A DNA stretch of 64,000 nt. Origin: Talinum fruticosum (taxonomy: Eukaryota > Streptophyta > Magnoliopsida > Caryophyllales > Talinaceae). The notes below the pieces were generated by a model. The model did not search any database. It saw only the letters and a program-made list of their open reading frames with translations, and had not been told where the DNA came from. Positions within the stretch are counted from its first letter, which is position 1. Each line of letters opens with the position of its first letter. This document shows positions 1 through 12,239 of this stretch, piece by piece. The stretch covers positions 1,823,501-1,887,500 of the forward strand of contig JAITYX010000077.1 of NCBI GenBank assembly GCA_021018815.1, in the 5' to 3' direction. A program made the translations under genes and the position numbers.

Positions 1-170
1 GTTGGGAAAAGTACATGTAAATACGAAATCACTGTGGTAAGAGTGTGCCATGCAGGCATGGGATAAACAGGGAGTTTCTTGCAAGTTTCTATCATGGTTG
101 AGAAAAGCAAAACAGATTTGGAGTTTTGAGAACTAAGACAATGTTGCTAGTGATGTTCATAGTAGTACAC

Positions 171-298
171 CCCTCCACCTATCCCCCTGAAAAAAGGAAT
201 AGTGGAAGAAAACGGTGGAGCTTCTATTACTCTGCCCTCCACCTATCCCCCTGAAAAAAAGGAATAGTGGATGAAAACGGTGGAGCTTCTATTATTCC
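171..298. repeat. 64-bp tandem duplication
   Basis: Two copies of a unit of about 64 bp lie head to tail: the block starting CCCTCCACCTATCCCCCTGA at 171 recurs at 235, and both copies run on through a shared GGTGGAGCTTCTATTA segment. They differ at only a few positions, including one extra A in an A run, so the duplication is recent. It lies upstream of the first visible DnaJ exon, in what is probably an intron or 5' region of that gene. Confidence 0.85.
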
Positions 299-606
299 CA
301 ACTTCCATGGTGCGTGTTCTTCTACATGTTCTCTTGTCAACTGCTCTTCAGACTGAATGACAGATCTGCATGATAATAATTGAAACATATGACTAGGTTT
401 AATGGTATCATATGTAAGCTTCTAATCTTGTAAATTTGAGTGAATGATAGAAAGGAATGTTCTTGGTAGTTCTGCACTCCAATTTTTATTTTTCAGGCAG
501 TATGCAAAATTGCATTTTGTTCAGCTGGATACCACCAGTCATGATTATTGAATCTTGTTTTGTATTTGATTGTGACAGTTTGGCTGCATTGTCATTATGT
601 TTGCAG

Positions 607-3600
607 TGGTCCATGCAAGACCAGAGCACTTCAATCTCTCAGCTCAAGCATATGTTCGCCATATCCCGTGTGTTCCTTGTTTAATGTGAGTCCAGCTAGT
701 AGTCCAGGCTATAAAAGAGGCAGTCGCCTTGTCGTAAGGGCTGAAACAGTGAGTATCTCTTTCCGTTTCCTGTATATAGACACACGTGTGCACATATTTG
801 TTTTCACTTCAGCCTGTTGATAAATTTAAATTCACAGGACTATTACTCGGTCCTTGGAGTGTCAAGGAATGCCAGCAAATCAGAAATAAAAAGCGGTGAG
901 TGGCTTACTTCGTCTTGTAGATTTTTGTTTTGAGTTCTTGGGCCTCCCAGTGCTCTCACAACTCCAACCTTGAGGAAAGGATGTTGCAGTCTTGAAGTCT
1001 TATGAGTCCATTTAGTTTTAACTCGTAGTACAGGGAAGGTTAAGATATTCAGTGTGCAGGACAAGAGTGCTACGAGTATCTTGTGTACTAGGGTACTGTG
1101 TATGACGAAAATATGTTAAACAAAAGGAAGGAGGGGTGGGGGGAGGTTGATGAGGGGGATCATTGAAATGGTTCACAAGTTTGGATTGACTGGAGAAGGG
1201 AAGTAGTCTAATTGACTCTCCCTTAAATTTTGTTTACTTGCTGGAGGAAACTAGTAGCAACCTCCCCTTCCCCAACCCCAACCTGGCAGTTCCACCCCAC
1301 GTGCCTTGTTTTAGTTCCATGGACGTGCATCCGAACTAGAATCCTCAAATGAAAATGGAAATGACCCCCATTCGAGCTCTGATTTAGAAAGAAGTCTTGC
1401 AGAAGTAAGTTTGAGCTCTGTTCACAAACTATGGTTTTTGTTTCTAAAAGAAAATGGAAGGAAGAATGTACGTTATATTGATCGGCGAATTTATTCAGAA
1501 TAAAGTGTAAGAATTAGAGGAAAAAATGGTGGAATTATTACAACAGTGGCCTTGTGGAACATGTCAAAGCAGCGTGTCAAGTCTTCAAGGGGGCAGAGTA
1601 GTCAAATAATGGGATCCTTTTGGAAATGCTTGATGTGGTGGAAAGGCCTTAATAGTTCTTAGTTGTATTTCTTTGTGTTTTTTCTGTTATGAAGATGCCA
1701 TATGCTGCAATTTCTAATTTGCATTTTGTAGATAAGTACCTTTTTTTCAGAAAAAAAGACCCTGTAAAATGTTAATGTTATATCTATGTACAGCTTACCG
1801 GAAGCTTGCGAGGAGTTACCATCCTGATGTTAACAAGTAACGTCCTTTTTCCCCCTCATCATCTTTCCTTTCTGGATGTACATTCAGTATGGCTTATTAC
1901 TTGGTATCCACCTTGATCGCTATAATTTGTGGCGTTAGAGACCTCATGCTCACACCTTTTATAGATTGCTTAAGATTTAATTGCACAATATTGCTGCTTT
2001 GTACAGCCTATTTATGTGCCTAATTTTGTGTTTTTTATTGTCCATGTGTCCTTGTACTTTTTAAATATATGCTATGTTGTATGATAATCCTTACAATGCA
2101 GCAGTAGTATGTGCAGTTGAAGTGACGTTAATTTTGTGTTTCGTAAATTTGGTTGCAGTAGACAAATTCGTTGGTCTCTCCTGCTATTACTTTCTATCTT
2201 CCAAAAGTTTATTATAATTGGTAATACTGTGCAGTGCAATTATAAAAGCAAGATACGAAGTAAAATTAGCTGCATTTGTTTTGCTTCAAGAAGGAACACG
2301 ATCACAACTTATGAATTTGTTACTCCCAGACATTTAGATAAATTGAGCTGCACCTTTCCTTCCGACGTGTTTCGAGACCCAAATGATCATTAGCTGCTTT
2401 CATCTAATTACTCTATATTAGGAAATCATGACCTTGCAAGTATTTGTGAATGGAAGCCATTGATAAAATGCTTTTGGGACTATGAGTTTTGTTGAAGAAC
2501 ATAGTGCACTACCAGCTCGAAGGCGTCCTGGAAGACATGAAAAGGGACTTGCCACGTCTGTAACTAGTTTCCTGCAAGGGAAAATCATTTGAATGATATC
2601 AATTCCCCCCTCCCTCGGCCTTCCAACATCTAGTCTGCAACCTCTGGATGGCATATAGGACAAACAAGACTGAAATGTTGCTATCATGGCTAGTTGGACG
2701 TTCAGTTTACAGCTTTCCACTTTCCAAATGTCATATTATGAACTTTTGAGATTCCCCTGAAGAAAAATATATAGGTTTCTGTAGGCAACCTTTCCTCTAA
2801 AAGTGGAGAGGAGGTCTCCAAGAGACCAACAAAAAGGTTTTTGGAAAATGGTTTGAAAGAGTAAAAGACTCTGGATCATAAATAGCAAAGAATCTAGAAA
2901 GAAATAGAACATGCGCGGATAGTTCTGTAGTAATGTTAAGAAATATTACATGCATATTAAAGACTAAGATGGTGTAGTTCTAGACATGGGAGAATGGGAG
3001 AGGGGCAGTTAAAGTCAACAGGTTTGGTGCAACAATAGCAAGTACTAGAGGAAGTTATGAGAGAGACTAATGCTGTGCATGAGAAACTAGAATTAGCAAA
3101 CATATACGTTCTGCAAGCTCTAAGATGACAAGTATCTAGTGAGTAGTGACCAAAAAAGATGCTGAAAGATGTCCTCATCTAACGTCTTCGGCCCTAGCTC
3201 TAGACTCTCACATACTTCTGTCCTTAGCCAGGTTGTCATTATGTAGCTGACCCAAATCTTATCTGATGATTTCCGTCTGGTTTTCCTTTGGTGCCTTTTG
3301 TTTACCAAAGAAAAAGTTCTGAGATTCATTATCACAGTTAGGATTCATTCTTGACGGTTCTTCACCTGTGAATATTTTGGGAAGGCTTAATATGTTTTCT
3401 GCAATTGTTATATAAGTTTTTATTTTTACCCCCTGCCATGCTTTTGACTGTAGAGATCCTGGGGCAGAGCAAAAATTCAAGGAAATTAGTAATGCTTATG
3501 AGGTACGATGGGTTCTTCATAGGCTGTTTTCATCTCTGCGTATTTTTGCTCGATCCTTTCTGATTTTCTTTTCCATTGTGCTAGACCTGGTTGGTTGACA

Positions 3601-4664
3601 ATTAATAGAATAATTTGTAGGTCTTGTCAGATGATGAGAAACGCTCTATCTATGATAAATACGGTGAGGCTGGGCTTAAAGGTGTTGGAGCCGGCATGGG
3701 TGTAAGTCATCTTTTGTTTCTTTTACCCTGGCATCATATGAAGTGCTTTTTTTTTCTTTTTTTTTTTTCTGCTGTGATTATGTGTTCATGATTTGAAATT
3801 CATTGGATTCGCAGGATTTCAGCAACCCCTTTGACCTGTTTGAGTCCATCTTTGATCTCGGTGGTATGGGGATGGGCATGGGAATGGGAGGAAGAGGCTC
3901 CAGAAGCAGGGCTCAAGACGGCGAAGACCAGGTTTACAATCTAGTCCTGGATTTCAAAGAAGCCATTTTCGGTGTTGAGAAGGAGATCGAAATAAGCCGG
4001 CTGGAGACCTGTAGTACTTGCAATGGTTCAGGAGCCAAACCCGGTACTCAGTCAACCAAATGTAGAACATGTGCCGGTCAAGGTCAGGTTGTCTCTTCAG
4101 CCCGAACCCCCTTGGTGTATTCCAGCAGGTGTCCACTTGCTCAGCCTGTGGTGGGACCGGGAAACCTCAACCCCGTGCTCGACATGCAGTGGTGAGGGTC
4201 GGGTCAGGAAGTCAAAGCGGATTAGCCTGAAGGTCCCAGCAGGGGTTGATTCCGGGAGCCGGCTTAGGGTTCGGGGAGAGGGTAATGCTGGAAAGAGAGG
4301 AGGGGCCCCTGGGGATCTCTTTGTGGCTATCGAGGTCATTCCAGACCCCGTGTTGAAGAGAGAAGACACTAACATCCTGTACTCATGCAAGATCTCATAT
4401 ACTGACGCAATTCTAGGAACAACAGTGAAGGTCCCAACGGTAGATGGCCCGGTGGATCTGAAGATCCCGCCCGGCACGCAACCCGGGACAACCCTAGTGA
4501 TGGCTAAGAAAGGGGTGCCCATGTTGAACAAGCCCAACATCAGAGGAGACCAGCTAGTGAAAGTCCAGGTTGAGATTCCCAAGAGGCTCAGCAATGAAGA
4601 GAGGAAACTTATTGAAGAGCTTGCAAATCTAAACAAGGCCAAGGCTTCAACCAGCAGAAGGTAA
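607..4664 (+). CDS. Chloroplast DnaJ (Hsp40) chaperone, DJA6-like, 5' end missing
   Basis: Type I Hsp40 co-chaperone that would stimulate plastid Hsp70. Visible exons: 607-748, 838-895, 1794-1836, 3454-3502, 3621-3701 and 3815-4664 (TAA), all with GT-AG borders. The first exon encodes the end of a Ser/Arg-rich transit region ([10 protein letters not shown]). The J domain follows, beginning DYYSVLGVS, with the HPD motif in [10 protein letters not shown]. Then come a Gly/Met-rich linker ([11 protein letters not shown]), four CxxCxGxG zinc-finger repeats ([32 protein letters not shown]) and the C-terminal substrate-binding domain. About 407 residues are visible and the family is usually near 440, so the initiating exon is upstream or unrecognised in 1-600. 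Oddity: the last exon needs one extra C at 4107-4111 and one extra G at 4159-4161 to read through. The zinc-finger segment between the two points is in a third frame. Both look like homopolymer contraction. Confidence 0.9.
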
Positions 4665-7600
4665 CCAACCAGATGCAGGCATTCTCTTATTGTTCATTTT
4701 CCTTCCAAATTGCTGGTCAGTTTGGTTGGAAGTTTTTGAAAATGGAAGATAGGACTATGGGTTTTTTTTTCACATCTTGCCCACCCCAATTTCTAGCAAA
4801 GAGAGACACACATTCCTTATATTGTAGAAATAATTGTAAATCATGGGCAGTTAGGCAAATTAGATGCTGTGTATCTTTCTGGCTAATTATACTTCACAAG
4901 TTGAATATACTGGCAATTAGTGAATGTTGGGGGAAAAAAGAGAGGTATTTTAGAATACCTCATTTTTGGTTTAGCTGTTTGCTGTTTGTTGTTGTTTGTT
5001 GTTGTCATCCAGGATATACTGAGAGAGAGAGAGAGAGATACCAATGCTCGAACCCCGGACCTGAAGTTTGAAACCTAAAGCCTCAACCACCAGTCAAGGG
5101 GGCATCGGTGTCACAAGCTGATGAATTATTTATCATAAAGGTGAAAATTATTTTCTAATTATTTTTTCATTTTTATTTTTAAAAAAAAATCTGATTCTGA
5201 CCATAAGCACAAATAAAAATAAACCTCTTTAAAAAGTACATAATTTTGTGGGAATGTGGCTAGTGATTACTAATAAATTATGAAAAAATTAATTTTTAAT
5301 ATGTTTTTTTCTTTAAATTTTTATTTATCAGTACATAAAAATAGATAACAGTTGAGATTAAGTCAGTTAAGAGTCGACCATTAACCCGTAGATTGCCTGG
5401 AGTGGGCTCGATTGGTATGACCCAATTTCTTAATAAAAATAGAAGAAGATGAAGTTGGGGGTTGTTTCTTAGTGTTTTTCATAGGATAAGCAGATTAGGG
5501 GCTAATTGATGCAGATTTGCGTCAATTACGCATCATGACTTGAGGGGTAGTCTCTCAAAAGTTATGCTTATGCTTATGCATTAATTACCATAATTAATTG
5601 ATTCTTCTTTGATGAGAAGGCATTAAATGTTTAACTTTCTGGGTTGTTTCTCCTCCAACATTTCCCACATGCAAATGTGTAAAGATGCCCATCCCCCCCA
5701 AAAAAAAAAAAAAATAGTTCACTTATTAATGTTGGTTCAAGTTCCTTAGCCTAAAGGGTAAAGTAAAGTGCATGTTAATGAGAAAAACTCCTAACCTTAA
5801 TTATGAGAGTAGACGGTAAATGTTAGATACTTAAGTATAGAACAGATAATTGTTGATATCTAAGTAGTAAGTCTAACCTCTAAGATAAACGCTCTCAATG
5901 TAATGTCGTTCATCAGCACAAGCTCCTCTCAATACCCATTCATTCTATAAAAAAATTACTTACGATCAATATTGTTAGATCTCGATATAATGGTTTGAGT
6001 AAAGAGTCGGGACATATATTATGAATTCAAATCCAACGGTATAACATTTTTCTTTAAATTTCATACTAATATCATTTTCATTTATGTTTGTATGGTTTTG
6101 GGTGCATGAAAGCGGTCGTACGAGTTTAATTTTTCCTGTTTTCTGAGAAAACCAAGAAATTTTGTTGATTGAGAGGTTGGATTCTTTGCCATTTCATGCC
6201 ACACGTGCGACGACACTCAGACAAGCAGAAGCTTCCAGAACTCCATTTTGTACTATTCACTATTGTAATATCTATATTATTTCTGATTACGATATGTTTA
6301 ATTTTTGAATTTGTCCTCGACTGTACTACTTCATTAAATCAAATAAAAAAAGTTGCTCGGTAACTTTTGTTCAATTTTAGATTGGGTAAATCTTATTTTG
6401 TACGGTCTTTCAATTAATAATTCAATTTATACATTGTCCGATAAACTTATATTTAAAGAAAAGTTATCTTACAATGAATTTGATTCGATTCGAGTCAATT
6501 TGTGCTAGGATTAAAATTGAGTTAGCCTATTTTGACAAATTATTATTACTATTGAATTAATTTTTACTTTTAAGTACAATTTGATTGGTGTCTTCTTATA
6601 TTGTGTGTGCTCTCCATGTGTGAGAAGATTTGAAAATGTCCCGAAATATAATTTTCAAGTATGTATTCATTTTCTCTCTGTAAATTTTATGAATCTTTTG
6701 GTATAAATTATAGTCTAAGTTCCATAGTTCTTTCAAAAATTTTAATGTCTCGAAATACAAATTTCACAAACAATAATAACTATAAATATAAGAGTTATAA
6801 TTAAAAGATTTAAAACTCAACTAAAACTTCGTCAATTCCATTTAAACTTCTTAGTAAATCAAATGAAATAAAATTTTTTTTTGAGGACGTGCTCTTTCTA
6901 ATTTTCATTATAAGTAAAATATTACTATTGCTATTGATTAGTGTTGGTCGATATGCTAATGGATGTTCAATATTAAGATTTTATGACTCAAAAATATGAT
7001 CAAATATTAACTAATATTAAGCGATATTTATAAATATTGATAAGTGCTGATTACGAATAATAAATATTAAAATAAATCAGAAGACAACATACCTTGACTA
7101 GGAGTAATTTGTTAATAAAGTGACAAGAACATTGAATATTAACATACTATAGGAGGACAGACACAAGTAGTAAATTCAAAGACATAATAATTTTTAAATT
7201 TTTTCTCTTTCATTTGTTTTTTTTTTTTTTTTTTTTTTTGTTGTTGTGGGGATTTGATAGGTGGGATTACATCTTTAAACCGTTGAACTAACCTGTCATT
7301 AGTTAAGTAAATGAAATGTAAGGGTGAACAACTTATTATGGGCTCTAACTTACACTTTCATGTAGGGACAAACTTATTAGATGGGTTAAATTTTTATGGA
7401 TATTTTAAAATCGAAATATATCTGTCTAATTATATACACATTTATAATTTATAGTTATACTAAATTTTGGATACTTCTAACATAATTTTAGATCAGCACT
7501 AATTTCGATTACACCAACATATAATAAACCTATCATAAATTCCGTTCATCAATATATAATGAGCTCATCGTAAAATCCCGCTCATTATACATTAATGAGC

Positions 7601-7790
7601 CCAACATAAAATCCCGCTCGTTAACATATAATGAGCCCACTATAAAATCCAACCACGATCCAAATAGGCACAAAAATTCATTTACATGCTTGAAATTCCT
7701 CTTTTATAACCAAATTTTGCCATCTAATTGCCTTGGAAATTCCCCCTTACCTTCCTGCATCATATTTATTGCCCCTGTTTCCACCCTAAA
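4665..7790. other. Gene-poor AT-rich intergenic DNA
   Basis: No convincing coding region on either strand. The first part is probably the DnaJ 3' UTR. The rest is AT-rich with poly-A/T runs (for example 5700-5714 and 7220-7240) and a short GA tract near 5022-5038. The only structured element I can define is the 36-bp minisatellite at 7522-7652, listed separately. Confidence 0.6.
7522..7652. repeat. 36-bp minisatellite, about 3.7 copies
   Basis: Units begin at 7522, 7557, 7593 and 7629, a spacing of 35-36 bp. Each carries TAAT(G/A)A(G/A)C(C/T) followed by ATAAAATCC or a close variant and ending near CGTTCATCAATATA or CTCGTTAACATA. The copies are diverged, and the first is the most degenerate. 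It lies upstream of the probable transcription start of the 150-residue protein gene. Confidence 0.75.
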
Positions 7791-7829
7791 AATAAATTAA
7801 AAAAATAGAGAGAGAGAGAGAGAGATAAA

Positions 7830-8345
7830 TTCTCCACCTGCCCATTGCCAAGGATCCCCTGTTTGCAAGGTGGTTCTTCATTTCTCTCAGAAGAGAAGTG
7901 ATTACTCATCTTACTTTGGCTATGGAGGTATCTCTCTCTCTCTCTTTCTCTTTCTCTCTCTAGAAAATGAATGAATCATGCCCACTTTTGATTTATGAGT
8001 TTATGTTTGTTTCCCTTTCTGGGTTTTAATAATCATAGCCATTGGATCTGTATGTATGTGTTACATTTTGTTTTGCTTGATAATAAGAGAGTGTTTATGT
8101 TGAATCAAAAAAAAAAAAAAAAAAAAGAGAGTGTTTATTTGTTTATAAATTTTTATCATAAGATATTTCCTCTGGATTTTACTTTTAATTCCCTTTTGAT
8201 GTTTATTTTTTACTATTTTTATCATTTAGTAATATATTTGTTAATCAATGATTAAGATCTGTCGGTGAATGATTTGATTTGATTTCCAAAGGGAAAATAA
8301 ATGAAAACTAAAATAAATATATGGGTGCAGAATAGTAGCAGAGAA
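7830..8345 (+). other. Probable 5' UTR with leader intron of the 150-residue protein gene
   Basis: A less AT-rich, non-coding exon-like stretch ends at 7927 (...GGCTATGGAG) at a GTATCT donor. A matching acceptor ending GGGTGCAG is at 8321-8330, followed by 15 bases to the ATG at 8346. The intron is rich in CT and poly-A tracts. If used, the ATGGAG before the donor would create a very short upstream reading frame that hits TAG just after the junction. Confidence 0.5.
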
Positions 8346-9427
8346 ATGGGAATAGGATGGCCACTTGGGCTGGGGAGCATCTACTTGAGGGTTAGACTGG
8401 TGGAGAGCTTCCCTGTCGCCGCCGCAGCTGCCGCCGCCGCCGCCGCCGCCGCCGAGCCTCGGTCTCTCTTTGTCAATGTGCCCTCCAGCACCTTCTCTTC
8501 CTTCTCTTCCTCCAACCTTGACACTGAGGTATGCATATGCATTCTACTCTCTGAACACTCCCCTCCTTTCCCCCACCCCCCCAAAAAAAAAAAAAGAAAT
8601 GGAAATATTAATATGGTTAGATGGGGAAGAAATCTTTTGCGATTGAGTTGATCTAAGTTGTTTAAATTATAGGTAGATTTAATGATTTTAAATCGCACCG
8701 GTTTATAAATTGAACATGTCTTAAAAAGTTGAGTCAAAATAATACCATTGAAGTGAACTAAAATGACCAACCTAGATTGGCTCAATTGATCCCAAGTTGA
8801 ACTTGTCTAACAAATTAACTTATGTGGGGATAGTGGGCTAAGTTGACTGAGTTACATTTTAAATAGGAATGGCGGGTTAAGTTGAACCGGTTTATAGATA
8901 AGAAATAATATGATACAACTTGACTAGTTTTCCTTTGAAGCTACACTAGCCTTCAAACTCAGAAGTCGAGTTGTGAATGAGTCAACCAACTCATTTAAAC
9001 ATCTCAAGGTTAGGAACGACATACAAACCCAAGAGTCTAGACACCCAAAAATGACGGAAATTTAAGTCTTTGGTAATAGATCGATGTATGTATTTTCATT
9101 ATTACTTTTCAATCTCAATTAACTGTTAACCTAACTCGGATAGTTTTGGTGTGAAAGTCAACAGTGTCATTCTTTCAAGACAACAGCAAGACACTAGGCC
9201 GCCTAATTGGGCTGAGACCACCAAGAAATAACAGAAGACAAGAAGTATACTTGGGAAACTCCATTGATAGATTGGAAGAAGCACAAAGGAGAAGTTTTCA
9301 AGACCATCAAAATCAATCTTGTGATGATCATGGAATTGACATTCAAATGTGTAGTGGTTTTTGTGTTCCTCTTTGTCTTCTTTCCAAGACCAATTCTAGC
9401 AAAGTCAAGCCCAAGGAGTTGAACTAA
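8346..9427 (+). CDS. Uncharacterised plant protein with poly-alanine tract, 150 aa
   Basis: Two exons, 8346-8528 and 9158-9427 (TAA), joined in phase 0 at GAG|TCAACA, give 150 residues. The N-terminus MGIGWPLGLGSIYLRVRLVE is followed by a run of 12 alanines encoded by a GCC repeat, then a Ser/Phe-rich segment ending SSNLDTEST and the core FFQDNSKTLGRLIGLRP. From memory, short uncharacterised Arabidopsis proteins share the pattern WP-GLG, SFSSFSSSNLDTEST and SFFQD-S-LGRLIG, so this is a real conserved gene of unknown role. There is no enzyme motif, signal peptide or obvious membrane helix. The C-terminus is Gln/Asn-rich with a short Cys-containing stretch (MCSGFCVPLCLL). The acceptor at 9157 was preferred over the AG at 9163-9164 because only it keeps the conserved frame. 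Confidence 0.78.
8416..8454 (+). repeat. (GCC)n trinucleotide repeat coding for alanine
   Basis: A GCC repeat interrupted by GCA GCT encodes 12 consecutive alanines inside the 150-residue protein. Such repeats vary in length by slippage, so allele length may differ between individuals. The surrounding family core is not repetitive. Confidence 0.9.
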
Positions 9428-10440
9428 TCTCAACTTAGAAAATGACTTTCCCATTATTTTTTCTTTTGGGGTAGCTTTTGAAAATGGAGCATGCTATTTG
9501 CCTCTTCACATGCATGTCAATCCATGTCCATATCATTTTTTTCTCCCATAGAAAGCATCGATGTAGGATTGTACAATATGATCGTATACTTGTTGAGAAG
9601 GAAATATAAGAATATGAGACCTAACGTATTTAGGCTCTCGATTTTAAGAGGAAGAGTCATATACTTTACTAGATTATCTCTTATTATTAAAATGTGTGAG
9701 AGTGGATTCTTTTGAATTGAAAAATACTTGTTTCAACTTATTATCTAATTTAATGATGTGATCAATCAAAAAACAAGTCTAATCCATATGTTAATTAAGT
9801 CGATAACTGAGAATCTCGTCAAGCCCTTGTATCCGACTATACTTTGAGACTTATAATCAGTGAGAAATCGAATGGAATGTATATCGAGAAATCAACTCCG
9901 ACGATAACCTATGCTAATACTTAAACACCCGCTAATACGTTTTACAACGACTTCTTACTCCTAATCTTTAAGTCATATGTTAAACTTTATTATAATGTGA
10001 TCTTCACTGATTAGGTATTGATAGTATGATTATTGTGAAATTGTTTTTATGTGATTTGATCAAAGATGATTATATCTGTAACTTATAATCGTGGAAAATT
10101 ATAATTGAATTGGGGGAGGGGGTGTTGAATTTTCAAGGGAATCACGACCATAAATTTCACATGGAGACCAAGGAAGACTTGGGCATTGTAGAGAGCAATC
10201 ATGGACTGACCATAACTTTACAACATAAATGCAAAGATATAAATATTCCATCATGACATGATGTCTTCACCAATTCATTGTGGAAAAACCAATGCTGTGA
10301 AGACTGCTTCAGAAAAAGCTTCTCCCTCAATTCGACCATCGCATTAAATCATCTTAAGGGTGTGTTCTTTTCAACGTATTATAAATTAATAATTTATTTT
10401 TGATTACCGTAAATTGATACTCTAAATTTATTTATTGTTG
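9428..10440. other. Intergenic, no gene seen
   Basis: Probable 3' UTR of the preceding gene, then AT-rich DNA. Open frames here are short, lack homology I recognise and have no gene-like codon pattern. Confidence 0.5.
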
Positions 10441-10449
10441 ATGACCGTA

Positions 10450-10900
10450 AATTTACACTTTCTTTATTTTAAAATATTTGTTACTTTAAGGTTATAAGGG
10501 AATATAAAGGAAATACAAAATTTATGATAAAATTTGTATTAAAAGATTAAGTTGCCCCAAGATTTTATTAGAAATGAAGAAATAAATGAAAAAAAGCAAT
10601 TAATAAGGACAAAATTGGTAAACCTGGTCATTAATATATCATTGGAATTACAAAGTGACGTATATTGTGAAAAAAAATTGGTAAACTAGCTTTTTTATTT
10701 CAATGACACATTCATTAGTGACTAATTTACCAACTTTATGTCCTTATTAATTTCTTTTTACTCTCCTTTTTCATTAATTTTTCAATGAAACCTTGGGTCA
10801 CCTTAGTCTTTTAACACAATTTTTATCATGAATTTTATATACTCTTAGTATTTCTTCACATATCAAAATAGACAAATATTGTGAAACAGAGGGAGTAAAT
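10450..10900. mobile_element. Hairpin-type MITE, mariner/Stowaway-like
   Basis: The left half (about 10495-10640) reappears as a diverged reverse complement in the right half (about 10690-10870). For example, AAGCAATTAATAAGGACA on the left matches the complement of TGTCCTTATTAATTTC on the right, and ATTTATGATAAAA matches the complement of the segment near 10825. The right end, GACAAATATTGTGAAACAGAGGGAGTA, reverse-complements to a CTCCCTCTGTTTC terminus typical of plant Stowaway/mariner-derived MITEs. The left terminus is eroded. No transposase is present. The whole could fold as a long imperfect hairpin. Confidence 0.65.
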
Positions 10901-11121
10901 ATTAAGAAATTATAAGTAGGAAATATGATCGAGTATTCATTAACGCCTATAAATACTAATCAGTGTAAATTACTACTAAATACCGATGATAAATACTTAT
11001 AATAAATTTAAAATATTAATCTCTAAACTTGCTACTGATCCGTTTTAAAACTTACATAAAGATTAATATATTTAAAAATTATTATAAAAAAATTGGGTTA
11101 TTTTCCTCTATATTAACCTCC

Positions 11122-11600
11122 TGTCCCACGTATAACAGGGGAGATCAATTTTGTGGGTAAGGCCCAAGCATTCAACATATTCTCACTTTTCCCTATGGGC
11201 CTTGCAACTGGGATTCACTGTCCAGGATCGAAATGGGCCTCTCCCCAAGGCCCAAAGGGCTCAATATAAGGTAATTTATTCCATAAATCAGATGCCATGT
11301 ATACACAATATATCTACCCATAGACTATAAATAACCACCTACCGACCTAATTCAAGTATCTGAATCACGTCACAAATTCGCACGTTGTCAGAATTCATAC
11401 TATTTTTCTGGAAAAGTCACGTCTTAATTAGCCTCATTCTCCGATTCCGGAACTAGTTTAACTGTCGAAGGGGCTTGACTTGGACAATCCCGCATACTTG
11501 AGCCTTCTTGACAGACTGTGCGTTGCCCAGCGTAAGCTAGTCTTTCCATTCATCTTCACTCATAGTTTCTTCAGAAATAAACTTGACATTGAATTGTTTG
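11122..11600 (+). mobile_element. Probable solo LTR or LTR fragment
   Basis: The segment starts TGTCCCACGTATAACAGGGG. It carries several GGCCCA/TGGGCC motifs, a TATA-like ACTATAAATAACC near 11325, and then CTCCGATTCCGGAACTAG followed by TTTAACTGTCGAAGGGGCTTG at about 11440-11476. That last pattern resembles the end-of-U3/R segment I associate with plant Gypsy LTRs (GACTTGAGCGTCGGAGGGG type). No gag-pol coding, primer-binding site or second LTR is visible. The 3' limit and a target-site duplication could not be fixed. Confidence 0.45.
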
Positions 11601-12180
11601 TATAAGGATTTTGTTTTCTCTCATTGCCATTGTCCTTCTATTAGGATTGATACTTGTATCTACAATTGCCATATTTGATATTCCCGGTACAATTGGACTT
11701 CCATAGATAAGTCATGTATCTACATATATAAAAAAATTTTTACATGATCTCGGGTTTATGGACTCAGGACTAATAAAAAAATATATATATTTTTTTGTTC
11801 TTCCCTCCCCCAAAACCCACCTATCTCCCCTTTCCCTCAACCATTTCTTAACATGTGTTTTGGAACTATATGTCTCATATTCACAGTATAAACGGTACTT
11901 TATATATAATCCGTAAGGTATTGCTAACAATTACAACCCAAAAGAAGTTGCAAAATTAGGGTTGCTACTTATACTTAAGATTAAAGACATTATCTCATCA
12001 TAAGAAAAGACAAAAGGGTTATATTTTTTTCCTTTTTTTGTTTGGGAACATAGTGAGAGGAGGAGAGGTGATGACTAGAAGTTAGTTCTATTATTATATC
12101 CCTAAGCTACCTAACATTTCTTCTAACCATGGTTTATTAGTACCCTCTCTCTATCTCTCTCTATTTCCCCTCACAACCCC
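11600..12180. other. Intergenic / promoter-side sequence, nothing definite
   Basis: AT-rich sequence with no recognisable coding content. The last 100 bases before the microprotein ATG become CT- then GA-rich (CTCTCTATCTCTCTCTA near 12145), as is common in plant leaders. Confidence 0.4.
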
Positions 12181-12239
12181 ACTTTAATTGTTGTACAAAT
12201 CAAAACAGAAGAAGAGGCTCAAAAGAGAAAGGGACAGAA

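Noticed and set aside
4097..4642. 181-codon minus-strand open frame in the DnaJ last exon
   Set aside because: It is a complement shadow of the conserved DnaJ C-terminal domain.
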